From positions 1-12,389 of the forward strand of contig NZ_JACUUA010000099.1 of the NCBI RefSeq assembly GCF_014859565.1: a stretch of 12,389 nt of DNA. The letters are read 5' to 3'. Numbering within the stretch: position 1 is the stretch's first letter; each line of letters opens with the position of its first letter. Source of the DNA: Marinospirillum sp. (GTDB lineage: Bacteria; Pseudomonadota; Gammaproteobacteria; Pseudomonadales; Halomonadaceae). Position numbers and translations under genes: made by a program. The notes under the pieces were generated by a model. That model did not search any database. It was given only the letters and a program-made list of their open reading frames with translations, and was not told the origin of the DNA. Positions 1-7,168 of this stretch are shown here, piece after piece.

Positions 1-53
1 TTCCCGCTTATATCCCCGCCCGATTGGGCGAGGGTTTACGCGGATTTTGCTAA
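1..53 (+). CDS. C-terminal tail of an unidentified plus-strand gene (partial)
   Basis: Reading frame 3 is open from the window edge to a TAA at 51-53 and ends in PAYIPARLGEGLRGFC, which reads like a normal protein tail. A strong hairpin begins three bases after the stop, as expected at a gene end. The protein cannot be identified from 17 residues. It would be convergent with cysA. The call is an inference from the open frame and the adjacent hairpin only. Confidence 0.4.
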   Translation, partial: PAYIPARLGEGLRGFC

Positions 54-55
54 AC

Positions 56-92
56 CAGCATTACTGAGCCCAAAACGGGCTCAGTAATGCTG
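56..92. terminator. Perfect 16-bp stem-loop, probable (bidirectional) transcription end
   Basis: CAGCATTACTGAGCCC (56-71) pairs perfectly with 77-92 around a five-base AAAAC loop. It lies directly after the stop of the presumed upstream gene and 180 bases beyond the cysA stop, between convergent genes. Neither side has a classic run of five or more T: the plus side continues CCGAAAGCTTTC and the minus side GGTTTAGC. It is therefore either a weak or Rho-assisted terminator, or an RNA 3'-end protecting hairpin. Confidence 0.55.
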
Positions 93-237
93 CCGAAAGC
101 TTTCTGTCATTGCCTGGATAGTTGCTGTTTCAGCTACTGACTGGCAAACACCTGGTTCATTCCACAAACACCAGGAGTTGAACCGAAGTGCTGCCCACCA
201 AGGATGGTGTATTTGGTTTTTCTAGATTGCTTTCGGC
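92..237. other. Gene-free stretch with nested inverted repeats; possible structured RNA
   Basis: No credible gene lies in 54-270. GCCGAAAGC (92-100) is exactly complementary to 229-237 and would close a multibranch fold. Inside it are three hairpins. The first pairs TTGCC (110-114) with GGCAA (143-147), enclosing AGTTGCTG/CAGCTACT (120-127/131-138, one mismatch). The second pairs CCTGGT with ACCAGG (151-156/170-175). The third pairs AACCGAA (181-187) with TTTGGTT (212-218, one G-U pair if read on the plus strand) and encloses CACCA/TGGTG (196-200/205-209). T217-T221 follow the third hairpin, which mildly favours the plus strand. It could be a small RNA, a 3'UTR element or chance structure. 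Confidence 0.35.
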
Positions 238-242
238 TCATC

Positions 243-261
243 CCTGAACCAAAGCTTCAGG
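243..261 (-). terminator. Short hairpin just downstream of cysA
   Basis: CCTGAA (243-248) and TTCAGG (256-261) form a 6-bp stem with a 7-base loop, ten bases past the cysA stop codon on the minus strand. No T-run follows, so it is not a textbook intrinsic terminator. It may work with the larger hairpin at 56-92 to end the sbp-cysTWA transcript. Confidence 0.3.
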
Positions 262-270
262 TTTGACTGA

Positions 271-1344
271 TTAGGCTGGGTTGGGCTCTTTCAGAAACAC
301 CTTGCTGTTCAGCGGTTTGATCCAGGCTTCATCCCCTTGCAGTAATCCAAGTGCACGGAACTGTTGTTTTGGCAGTTCTGCAGTGATTGGGTTGGGTGCT
401 GCGTCGGCCTTGAGTTCCACTCTTACGGTGTGTCCGATGACGGTGACGTTTTCAATCACCGCATGCAAGCCATCTCCGGCACTGTTGTCGGCACGTAATT
501 CAATCTCGTGTGGGCGGATATAAGCCAAACCGTCTTGTTGTGCAGCGTCCTTCAGGTGGGGGGTATCCAGTTGCAGTTCACCGATCTGGGTCTGTCCCTG
601 ATCCACACGGGCATGGAACAGGTTGACCTTGCCGAGGAACTGGTAAACAAAGGGATTGGCCGGGTGGTCGTAAACCTCTTCCGGACTGCCTTCCTGTTCA
701 ACCCGTCCGTGATTCATCACTACAATGCGATCCGCAACTTCCAGTGCTTCTTCCTGATCGTGGGTCACAAACACACTGGTGACGTGGATTTCATCATGCA
801 GGCGGCGCAACCAGCTGCGCAGTTCAGCACGCACCTTGGCATCCAGGGCTCCAAAGGGTTCATCGAGCAGCAGTACTTTGGGTTCAACCGCCAGCGCACG
901 AGCCAGGGCAATACGCTGGCGCTGACCGCCGGACAATTGGCTGGGGAAGCGATGCGCCGTCCAGTCCAGCTGTACCAGTTCCAGCAGATCCATCACTTTT
1001 TTGCGGATGGCTTCTTTGGAAGGCCGCAGTTTACGAGGCTTGACGGTCAGGCCGTAGGCCACGTTTTCAAACACCGTCATGTGTTTGAACAGGGCATAGT
1101 GCTGGAATACAAAGCCGACTCCGCGCTCACTAACATGCTGGTGGGTCTGGTCTTCACCATGAAACTCGATGCTGCCAGAATCGGCCTGCTCCAGCCCGGC
1201 AATAATACGCAGCAGGGTGGTTTTGCCGGAACCGGATGGCCCCAGCAGAGCCGTCAGTTGGCCTTCTGGCAAGTCCAGTGAGACATTGTCGACAGCGACA
1301 AAGTCTTTGAAGTGTTTGTTGATCTGATTGATTCGAATGCTCAT
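271..1344 (-). CDS. cysA: Sulfate/thiosulfate ABC transporter ATP-binding protein CysA
   Basis: This is the cytoplasmic ATPase that powers sulfate/thiosulfate import through the CysT-CysW channel. Its 357 residues match the usual CysA length. Visible motifs are Walker [10 protein letters not shown] (35-43), the Q-loop glutamine (Q81), signature LSGGQ (137-141), Walker B ending DEP (161-163), D-loop ALDA (166-169) and the H-loop histidine (H195, in VTHDQEEA). The C-terminal third, from about residue 240, is the TOBE/regulatory domain typical of CysA ([12 protein letters not shown], then [10 protein letters not shown]). The start ATG at 1344 is preceded by AGGA at a normal distance. The gene is last in sbp-cysT-cysW-cysA, 18 bases after cysW, and is surely cotranscribed. 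The permease partners and Sbp make a related MalK-type sugar ATPase very unlikely. Confidence 0.96.
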   Translation of the reverse strand: MSIRINQINKHFKDFVAVDNVSLDLPEGQLTALLGPSGSGKTTLLRIIAGLEQADSGSIEFHGEDQTHQHVSERGVGFVFQHYALFKHMTVFENVAYGLTVKPRKLRPSKEAIRKKVMDLLELVQLDWTAHRFPSQLSGGQRQRIALARALAVEPKVLLLDEPFGALDAKVRAELRSWLRRLHDEIHVTSVFVTHDQEEALEVADRIVVMNHGRVEQEGSPEEVYDHPANPFVYQFLGKVNLFHARVDQGQTQIGELQLDTPHLKDAAQQDGLAYIRPHEIELRADNSAGDGLHAVIENVTVIGHTVRVELKADAAPNPITAELPKQQFRALGLLQGDEAWIKPLNSKVFLKEPNPA

Positions 1345-1362
1345 GAGGGTGTCCTGTAATCT

Positions 1363-2256
1363 TTAATGGGATGAGCCGGTTTCGCCGCTGCGTTGTTCAT
1401 GCCATTCGACAAAACTCTTCACTGCGATGGTGACCAGTGCCAGACCGGTGAGGATCGAAGACACGGCAAAAGCGGCAGTGAACATGTATTCGTTGTAAAG
1501 CACTTCGATGTGCAGGGGCAGGGTGTTGGTTTCCCCGCGAATGCGCCCGGAAACAATCGCTACGGCACCAAACTCACCCATGGCGCGGGCGTTACACAGG
1601 ATGACACCGTAAATCAGGCCCCACTTGATGTTGGGCAGGGTGACATACCAGAAGGTTTTCCAGCCGCTGGCACCCAGCGTCAGCGAGGCTTCTTCTTCCT
1701 GCTTGCCCTGTTGCTGCATCAGCGGAATCAGCTCACGCGCGACAAACGGCAGGGTGCCGAAGGCAATGACGATGACAATGCCGGGTACGGCAAAAATGAT
1801 GCGCAGGTTGTGGGCTCCCAACCAGTCACCCAGCCAGCCCTGAGAGCCGAACAGAATCACAAAGATCAAGCCGACCACCACCGGAGAAATGGCAAAAGGT
1901 AGGTCAATCACGGCCAGCAGCAGAGGTTTGCCACGAAATTCAAATTTGGCGATCGCCCAGGCAATGGCCACACCAAACACCAGGTTGATGGGTACCACAA
2001 TCACCACCACCAGCAGTGTCAGGCGGATGGCGTGGGCAGCATCCGGCTCGGTGACGGCTGCGTACCAGACCCCTAGCCCCTGTTCAAAGGCACCATAAAG
2101 CACCACAACCAGCGGCAGCACCAGAAAAAGAGCAAGAAAACTCAATGCCACAGCAATCAGTGACAGACGAACCCAGTCCGGCTCTTCGGTGGCGCGTTTC
2201 CAGCTTCCGGCCCGATCCAGTGTCAGCGCCGGGTGTGCGGGGATGGATGACGACAT
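1363..2256 (-). CDS. cysW: Sulfate/thiosulfate ABC transporter permease CysW
   Basis: This is an inner-membrane permease that pairs with CysT to form the sulfate channel. Its 297 residues contain about six hydrophobic segments, the first near residues 32-56. The EAA loop that docks on CysA is present as EEASLTLGASG...TLP (about 188-208) and is followed by NARAMGEFGAVAIVSG, a hallmark of CysW/CysT. The start is placed at the ATG at 2256 (MSSSIPAHPALT), because GGGAG lies at proper spacing before it. An in-frame ATG at 2304 would overlap the end of cysT and adds an atypical leader. Seventeen bases separate it from cysT and 18 from cysA, so it is one operon. Confidence 0.95.
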   Translation of the reverse strand: MSSSIPAHPALTLDRAGSWKRATEEPDWVRLSLIAVALSFLALFLVLPLVVVLYGAFEQGLGVWYAAVTEPDAAHAIRLTLLVVVIVVPINLVFGVAIAWAIAKFEFRGKPLLLAVIDLPFAISPVVVGLIFVILFGSQGWLGDWLGAHNLRIIFAVPGIVIVIAFGTLPFVARELIPLMQQQGKQEEEASLTLGASGWKTFWYVTLPNIKWGLIYGVILCNARAMGEFGAVAIVSGRIRGETNTLPLHIEVLYNEYMFTAAFAVSSILTGLALVTIAVKSFVEWHEQRSGETGSSH

Positions 2257-2273
2257 GAAATGAATCTCCCTAA

Positions 2274-3107
2274 TCAGTGGGCAAAACGGCGGCTGGACCA
2301 CCATTGCAGCGCATTAATAATGATCAGCAGGGCAAAAGCGGCCAGCAACATCACCGTGCCGATGGCTGCGGCTCCGTTGTAATCGTACTGCTCGGTTTTG
2401 GCGACAATCAGCAAGGGTGTGATTTCTGTCAGGTAAGGCAGGTTGCCGGAGATAAACACCACTGATCCGTACTCACCCAGCGCCCGTGCAAAAGCCAGTG
2501 AAAAACCGGTCAACAGGGCTGGCAACAGCGTGGGAAAAATCACCCGGCGCAGGGTGGTCAGGCGTGAAGCGCCCAGTGCTGCCGAAGCTTCTTCCAGCTC
2601 GCTTTCAAAGTCTTCCAGCACTGGCTGCACGGTTCGCACCACAAAAGGCAGCCCAATGTAGGTGAGCGCTACCACCACACCCAGTTGGGTGTAGGCCACG
2701 CGGATACCAAAGACCTCCAGATACTGACCCACCCAGCCAGTGCTGGCATAAAGCGTGACCAGAGCTATACCGGCTACGGCGGTCGGCAGAGCAAAAGGTA
2801 GATCGATCAGGGCATCCACCACACGTTTACCAGGGAAGGTGTAACGCACCAGCACCCAGGCCACCAGTGCACCGAACACCAGATTGATCCCGGCACCAAT
2901 CAGTGATGCAAAAAACGACAAGCGGTAGGATGCCACCACCTGCGGATGGCTGATGGCTCGCCAGAACTCTTCCCAGCTCATCAGGCTGGTGTAGAGCAGC
3001 AGACCGCCGACCGGGATGAAGAAGATAAAGGTCAGGTACAACAACGAAAAACCCAGCGTCAGGTTGAAGCCGGGCAGCACGTTGGGTTGTTTTTTGAACA
3101 GCAGCAT
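2274..3107 (-). CDS. cysT: Sulfate/thiosulfate ABC transporter permease CysT (CysU)
   Basis: This is the second inner-membrane permease of the sulfate importer, 277 residues long. The N-terminal LPGFNLTLGFSLLYLTFIFFIPVGGLL is typical of CysT and includes the first membrane span. The EAA loop is EEASAALGASRLTTLRRVIFP (starting near residue 172), followed by FARALGEYGSVVFISGNLP, nearly identical in style to E. coli CysU. The chosen start, ATG at 3107 (MLLFKKQPNVLPG), has GGAGAG upstream. The in-frame ATG at 3143 adds a leader (MPDLTYPRRDCF) that falls in the intercistronic hairpin region and is rejected. It is separated from sbp by 77 bases holding a stem-loop. Confidence 0.95.
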   Translation of the reverse strand: MLLFKKQPNVLPGFNLTLGFSLLYLTFIFFIPVGGLLLYTSLMSWEEFWRAISHPQVVASYRLSFFASLIGAGINLVFGALVAWVLVRYTFPGKRVVDALIDLPFALPTAVAGIALVTLYASTGWVGQYLEVFGIRVAYTQLGVVVALTYIGLPFVVRTVQPVLEDFESELEEASAALGASRLTTLRRVIFPTLLPALLTGFSLAFARALGEYGSVVFISGNLPYLTEITPLLIVAKTEQYDYNGAAAIGTVMLLAAFALLIIINALQWWSSRRFAH

Positions 3108-3144
3108 AAAACAGTCTCTCCGGGGGTAGGTCAGGTCTGGCACA

Positions 3145-3166
3145 GACCCCTCATCCCTGAGGGGTT
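3145..3166 (-). promoter_or_regulatory. Intercistronic stem-loop between sbp and cysT
   Basis: CCCCTCA (3147-3153) and TGAGGGG (3158-3164) form a perfect stem with a TCCC loop. The flanking A3146-T3165 pair extends it to 8 bp. It lies between the sbp stop and the cysT ribosome-binding site with no T-run after it. The position fits an attenuating or mRNA-stabilising hairpin that leaves more binding-protein message than permease message, as seen in other binding-protein operons. This role is inferred. Confidence 0.45.
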
Positions 3167-3184
3167 GTCCCAGCTGCTGTTGAG

Positions 3185-4207
3185 TCAGCGGCGTCGATTA
3201 CGGGCGATGTTTTCCAGGATGGCATCAAAAATACCGCCGTCATTAAAATGCTTGTCCTGAGCGGTTTGCCAGCCACCAAACACTTCATCAATGCTGAAGA
3301 AGTTCACTTTCGGGAAGCGATCCGCAAACTCGGCAGCAATTTTTGGATTGGAGGGGCGGTAGAAGTGTTTACCGGCCAGACGCTGTGCATCGTCAGAGTA
3401 GAGCTCTTCCAGATAGGCCTGTGCCACGGTTCGAGTGCCCTTACGATCAACATTGCGATCCACAACGGTGACCGGTGGCTCGGCCAGGATGCTCACCGAT
3501 GGAACAACAATTTCGTACTGACCGCGACCCAGTTGTTCCACCGACAGGAAGGCTTCATTTTCCCAGGCGATGAACACATCACCGATACGACGCTGAACAA
3601 AAGTATTAGTGGCACCACGCGCTGCGGGATCCAGCACCGGCACGTTACCAAAGATCTTTTCTACAAACTCACGGGCTTTTTCCTGGCTGCCGTATTTCTT
3701 TTCGGCATAACCCCAGGCGGCCAGGTAATTCCAGCGTGCACCACCAGAGGTTTTTGGGTTAGGCGTAATGACCTGCACATCATCACGGATCAGGTCATCC
3801 CAGTCCTTGATGTTTTTGGGGTTACCGGCGCGAACCAGCAGCACTATGGTGGAGGTATAGGGTGAAGAGTTGGCGGGTAAACGCTCCTGCCAGCCTTCAG
3901 GGATTAACTGGGCACGCTGGCGCAATGCATCTACGTCATAAGCCAGTGCCAGAGTCACCACGTCGGCATCCAGACCATCAATCACCGAGCGTGCCTGAGA
4001 GCCGGAACCACCATGGGACTGACGGACATTCACTGTTTGTCCGGCTTTGCCTTGCCAGAGCTTGGCAAAGTGGGCGTTGTACTCGCGGTAAAACTCGCGG
4101 GTCGGATCATAAGATACATTCAGCAGGTTCACCGTCTGGGCGCTTGCCAGTGCAGTGGTTCCCAGCAGAACCGAAGTCAGGGCGGCTGTGGCCAGTTTTT
4201 TCAGCAT
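3185..4207 (-). CDS. sbp: Periplasmic sulfate-binding protein Sbp
   Basis: This protein captures sulfate (or thiosulfate) in the periplasm and delivers it to CysTW. Residues 1-23 (MLKKLATAALTSVLLGTTALASA) form a Sec signal peptide with an A-S-A/Q cleavage site. The mature protein shows all family landmarks: LLNVSYDPTREFY (28-40), RQSHGGSGSQA (62-72), ADVVTLALAYDVDAL (81-95), NPKTSGGARWNYLAAWGYA (150-168), and further on ARGATNTFVQRRIGDVFIAWENEA. Its length (340) is normal. The start at 4207 has GGAGAG seven bases upstream. It is the first gene of sbp-cysTWA, divergent from a cysB gene 248 bases away. The sequence resembles E. coli Sbp closely. Sbp versus CysP (thiosulfate preference) cannot be fully settled by eye, but the LLNVSYDPTRE form favours Sbp. 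Confidence 0.95.
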   Translation of the reverse strand: MLKKLATAALTSVLLGTTALASAQTVNLLNVSYDPTREFYREYNAHFAKLWQGKAGQTVNVRQSHGGSGSQARSVIDGLDADVVTLALAYDVDALRQRAQLIPEGWQERLPANSSPYTSTIVLLVRAGNPKNIKDWDDLIRDDVQVITPNPKTSGGARWNYLAAWGYAEKKYGSQEKAREFVEKIFGNVPVLDPAARGATNTFVQRRIGDVFIAWENEAFLSVEQLGRGQYEIVVPSVSILAEPPVTVVDRNVDRKGTRTVAQAYLEELYSDDAQRLAGKHFYRPSNPKIAAEFADRFPKVNFFSIDEVFGGWQTAQDKHFNDGGIFDAILENIARNRRR

Positions 4208-4248
4208 CGTTGCTCTCCATCAGGGGGGTTTGTTTTGTGATGCTGCGG

Positions 4249-4332
4249 ATACTAAGCGGCCAGGCTTTTGCAAAAAACGAATAAAAGCTGAAATGTTAAG
4301 CAGAAAAACTGCTAAGCAGCATGATTGCTTAG
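4249..4332. promoter_or_regulatory. Repeated TAAGC motifs upstream of sbp; candidate CysB operator array
   Basis: Four related 8-mers occur: CTAAGCGG (4252-4259), TTAAGCAG (4296-4303), CTAAGCAG (4312-4319) and, inverted, TTGCTTAG (4325-4332). The last two form a perfect 7-bp inverted repeat, CTAAGCA...TGCTTAG. The middle two are direct repeats 16 bases apart. TAGTAT on the minus strand (4249-4254) could be a -10 box of sbp, with only a poor -35 (TTTTTG), as is common at activator-dependent promoters. That CysB binds here is inferred from location. The sites do not spell a known consensus exactly. Confidence 0.4.
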
Positions 4333-4359
4333 TGAGGTATGGCTTTGCAGAAAAACAGC

Positions 4360-4380
4360 TATGGATATTCATAATCCATA
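4360..4380. promoter_or_regulatory. T-N11-A type palindrome upstream of cysB; candidate autoregulatory LysR box
   Basis: TATGGAT (4360-4366) and ATCCATA (4374-4380) are perfect inverted arms around seven bases. The pattern fits the T-N11-A core recognised by LysR-type regulators. It lies about 75 bases before the cysB start in an A/T-rich tract that also offers -10-like sequences (CATAAT at 4370-4375). LysR regulators commonly bind such a site to repress their own gene and activate the divergent one. Confidence 0.4.
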
Positions 4381-4455
4381 TTTCTGGTTATATCAGGCGC
4401 TGTTTAATATCACTACAGCGAATAACCTATCCCTGAAGTGTGAAATAAGGCCATC

Positions 4456-5373
4456 ATGAACTTTCAGCAGTTACGGATCATCCGGGAAGCGGCACGTCAG
4501 AACTTCAACCTGACCGAAGTTGCCAATATCCTGTTCACCTCCCAGTCCGGTGTTAGTAAACACATCAAGGATCTGGAGGATGAACTGGGCGTGGAGCTGT
4601 TTGAGCGCAAAGGCAAACGCCTGCTGGGTTTCACTGGGCCGGGGCGGGAGATTCTGGATGTGGTGGAGCGCATCCTGCTGGATACCGCCAACATCAAACG
4701 GGTGGCACAACAGTACACAGAAGAAGACGAAGGCAGTCTGAGCTTAGCCACCACCCATACCCAGGCACGTTATGTGCTGCCACCAATCATCAGTGAATTC
4801 AAAAAAGCCTTCCCACGGGTGCATCTGGAATTGCACCAGTGCGGCCCGGAAGAAATTGTCACCCTGCTGAAAGCAGGCAAAGTGGATATAGGGATTGCCA
4901 CTGAAGCTTTGCAAGATGAACCTTCACTGGTCTGTTTCCCGTTTCACTCTTGGCAACATGCGGTGGTAGTACCCAAACACCATCCATTATTGGAAGAAAA
5001 AGAACTGACACTGGAAGCTGTTGCCCAGTATTCCATTATTACTTATCACCAGGGTTACACCGGACGCCGCTCAATCGATCTGGCATTTGAACAGGCCGAC
5101 CTGCATCCGGATATTGTGATGTCAGCGCTGGATGCGGATGTGATCAAAACCTACGTGGAGCTGGGGTTGGGTATTGGCATTATTGCTTCAGTGGCCTGGC
5201 AGCCACAACGCGACAGTGAACTGGTACTGCTGGACTCAACCGATCTTTTCCCTGTCAAAACCACCCAGTTGGCACTTCGCCGGGGGCACTACCTACGCAG
5301 CTTTGCCCTGCGGCTGGTGCAGCTTTGCTGCCAGTCAGTACCCCAAGAAGAAATCCAGCAGCAAGTGCAGTGA
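4456..5373 (+). CDS. cysB: LysR-family transcriptional regulator of the CysB type
   Basis: This is a transcription activator of sulfur-assimilation genes, normally inducer-dependent (N-acetylserine/O-acetylserine) and antagonised by sulfate or thiosulfate. It has 305 residues; enterobacterial CysB has 324. The winged helix-turn-helix spans about 1-60 (LTEVANILFTSQSGVSKHIKDLEDELGVELFERKGKRL), followed by a linker helix and a periplasmic-binding-like effector domain. The ligand-contact residues known in CysB fall at the same numbers here: T100, T102 and Q103 (ATTHTQARY), T149 (IATEA) and T202 (GYTGR). DADVIKTYVELGLGIGII is also a CysB signature. AAGG lies six bases before the ATG. It is divergent from sbp and most likely controls that operon; it resembles the local beta/gammaproteobacterial CysB form. 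Cbl is an alternative name but less likely here. Confidence 0.88.
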   Translation: MNFQQLRIIREAARQNFNLTEVANILFTSQSGVSKHIKDLEDELGVELFERKGKRLLGFTGPGREILDVVERILLDTANIKRVAQQYTEEDEGSLSLATTHTQARYVLPPIISEFKKAFPRVHLELHQCGPEEIVTLLKAGKVDIGIATEALQDEPSLVCFPFHSWQHAVVVPKHHPLLEEKELTLEAVAQYSIITYHQGYTGRRSIDLAFEQADLHPDIVMSALDADVIKTYVELGLGIGIIASVAWQPQRDSELVLLDSTDLFPVKTTQLALRRGHYLRSFALRLVQLCCQSVPQEEIQQQVQ

Positions 5374-5388
5374 CCCGATCCTTGATTT

Positions 5389-7026
5389 TCAATAAATTCG
5401 CAGTTGCTGGGTCAGACTTTCTATATTGCTACTGATGCCTCTGAGCTGTTCGCTGGCTGCTTTGGTCTGATCGGATTGGGCGGCGTTGTCATCGGCTTTG
5501 CTGGAAATTTTTTCGATGGTTTCTGCAACTTCTCTGGCCGCTATGCTTTGCTCCTGCAATACCTGTTGAATGTCCTGGGTGGCCTGGGCAACACGGTTGG
5601 TTTCGTTTTCGATATTGGCAACGGAGTTGCTGGCCTCGCGCGCGGTTTCCACACCCAGCTCCACACGTTTGACACCTTCTCGCATACGATTCAGAGCCTG
5701 ACGGGTTCGTTCCTGAACCTGGTGTACCATGCCGGTGATATCTTCAGTGGAGTGGGCGGTTCTTTCAGCCAGATTGCGCACCTCATCAGCAACCACTGCA
5801 AAACCTCGACCCAGATCCCCTGCTCGGGCTGCTTCAATGGCAGCATTCAGAGCCAGTAGATTGGTTTGCTCTGCAATACCTCGAATGGTTTCCACAATGC
5901 TGCCGATCTGATCAGACAGCTCATTCAACGCTTCCAGCTCTTCTGAAGACTCCCTGACAGCATCAGCAATGGAAGCAATTTCCCGCGTGCTGTCATTAAC
6001 GGCCTGAGCACCGCTGCTGGCGACCATCCCAGCCTGAGTTGAGGCTTCATGGGCAGCCTTGGCGTTTTCTCCGATCTGCTCCACCGATGCACTCAGCTCT
6101 TCCAGTGCAGCAGCCATGCTGGTTGCTGCTTCTGATTGTTCCTGAGCACCTCTTGCGGTCTGTTGGCTGGATGTAACCAACTCATCGGCAGAAACATTCA
6201 GGGATGTTGAAGACTGGTTAAATTGAAAAGCCATTTCGTAAAGACGGTTGCGCATGGTTTGCATGGCGTTAAAAACCTGACCGATGGCATCACTTTTCCC
6301 CAGCGGGGTTTCAGTGCGCAGGTTGCCTTTACCGATTTCCAGCGCGATATGACAGAGCTGTTGCAGGCGTGCCAGTTGCTTGTTGACCAGATACCAGAGA
6401 ATAAGCAGGCCGGTAGTGCCCACACCACCCATCAGTGCCACCAGACGCAATAAAGGTGCCGGATCGCTGGAGGTGAGAATTTCCAGAAAGGCCGCCAGAG
6501 CCATGCCTAAAAAACTGACCAGATAAAGCAGCATCGCCTTGCGGGGAAAGTCGAGGTTGCCAAAATAGCGAACCATGCGGGGGAAGATGCCAGGAGTAAT
6601 CACCTGACCCAGATGAAAACGGATTTTACGGCCGTTTTGCATCTGCTGGTAAAGCTGGCTGGCCTGCTGGATTTCTTCAGAGCTGGCTTGCAGGCGCACA
6701 CTCATAAAGCCACCCTGGCCATCCGGGTTCATATTGGCTTTGACCCAGTAATAACCACCATCCTTGCTGCGATTTTTGATGATGCCCTGCCAGGCACGGC
6801 CTTGTTTCAGGGTTGCCCAGGCATCCCTGAAGACTTCAGCGGGCATATCCGGGTGACGGATGATGTTATGGGGCTGCCCCAGTAACTCCTGTTCGCTGAA
6901 ACCGGAAAACTGAATGAACTCATCGTTGACGTAGGTGATTTTTCCCTGAGCATCCGTGTGGGAAATGATGACACTGCGCTCGGTCAACGGGTATTCGGTT
7001 TCCTTCACGGGTTGGTTGTTACGCAT
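5389..7026 (-). CDS. aer: Aer-like aerotaxis/energy-sensing methyl-accepting chemotaxis protein
   Basis: This receptor senses redox or energy state through a PAS-bound FAD and signals to CheA/CheW. Of 545 residues, the PAS domain covers about 15-120. Its N34, R57, H58, D60 (IIRHPD) and W70 fall at the numbers of the E. coli Aer FAD-pocket residues, as does the [15 protein letters not shown] segment. Two hydrophobic segments follow (about 164-183 and 193-214), then a HAMP-like region and the signalling coiled coil, with the conserved hairpin tip [20 protein letters not shown] (384-403). There is no C-terminal NWETF-type CheR tether. The start is set at 7026 ([15 protein letters not shown]) with GGAG upstream; the Aer numbering match supports it, while an in-frame ATG at 7176 adds an unrelated leader. 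It converges on cysB with a 15-base gap and no visible terminator. Confidence 0.9.
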   Translation of the reverse strand: MRNNQPVKETEYPLTERSVIISHTDAQGKITYVNDEFIQFSGFSEQELLGQPHNIIRHPDMPAEVFRDAWATLKQGRAWQGIIKNRSKDGGYYWVKANMNPDGQGGFMSVRLQASSEEIQQASQLYQQMQNGRKIRFHLGQVITPGIFPRMVRYFGNLDFPRKAMLLYLVSFLGMALAAFLEILTSSDPAPLLRLVALMGGVGTTGLLILWYLVNKQLARLQQLCHIALEIGKGNLRTETPLGKSDAIGQVFNAMQTMRNRLYEMAFQFNQSSTSLNVSADELVTSSQQTARGAQEQSEAATSMAAALEELSASVEQIGENAKAAHEASTQAGMVASSGAQAVNDSTREIASIADAVRESSEELEALNELSDQIGSIVETIRGIAEQTNLLALNAAIEAARAGDLGRGFAVVADEVRNLAERTAHSTEDITGMVHQVQERTRQALNRMREGVKRVELGVETAREASNSVANIENETNRVAQATQDIQQVLQEQSIAAREVAETIEKISSKADDNAAQSDQTKAASEQLRGISSNIESLTQQLRIY

Positions 7027-7072
7027 GGCGGTAGACTCCTGTTTTCTATTCCGTCGTTGTCGAGCTGTTTTT

Positions 7073-7114
7073 CTTACATATCCTGGCTCAGAAAGTTTAC
7101 AGGATCTTTGTAAG
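7073..7114. promoter_or_regulatory. Nested inverted repeat in the aer / symporter divergent promoter region
   Basis: CTTACA (7073-7078) pairs with TGTAAG (7109-7114), and inside it ATCCTG (7080-7085) pairs with CAGGAT (7100-7105). The structure lies in the 142-base gap between two divergently transcribed genes and could be a shared operator or a 5'UTR hairpin of either transcript. No convincing sigma-70 or FliA-type promoter was recognised nearby. Confidence 0.35.
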
Positions 7115-7168
7115 ACTGAGCGGATCAATGCGACCAAGCCATAAATAATTAACCCGAGGAAAAGAAAG

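Noticed and set aside
151..175. tRNA T-arm-like sequence GGTTCATTCC inside a hairpin
   Set aside because: No acceptor stem, D-arm or anticodon arm could be fitted around it, and the loop does not have T-arm geometry. It was kept only as part of the structured region.
508..1281. Long plus-strand open frame of 257 codons
   Set aside because: It lies wholly opposite cysA, whose motifs are complete. The translated product has no recognisable domain and there is no ribosome-binding site, so it is an antisense shadow.
7073..7114. Possible FliA (sigma-28) promoter for the chemoreceptor
   Set aside because: TAAA and GCC elements occur on the minus strand, but their spacing is about seven bases short of the consensus and the GATAA part does not match.
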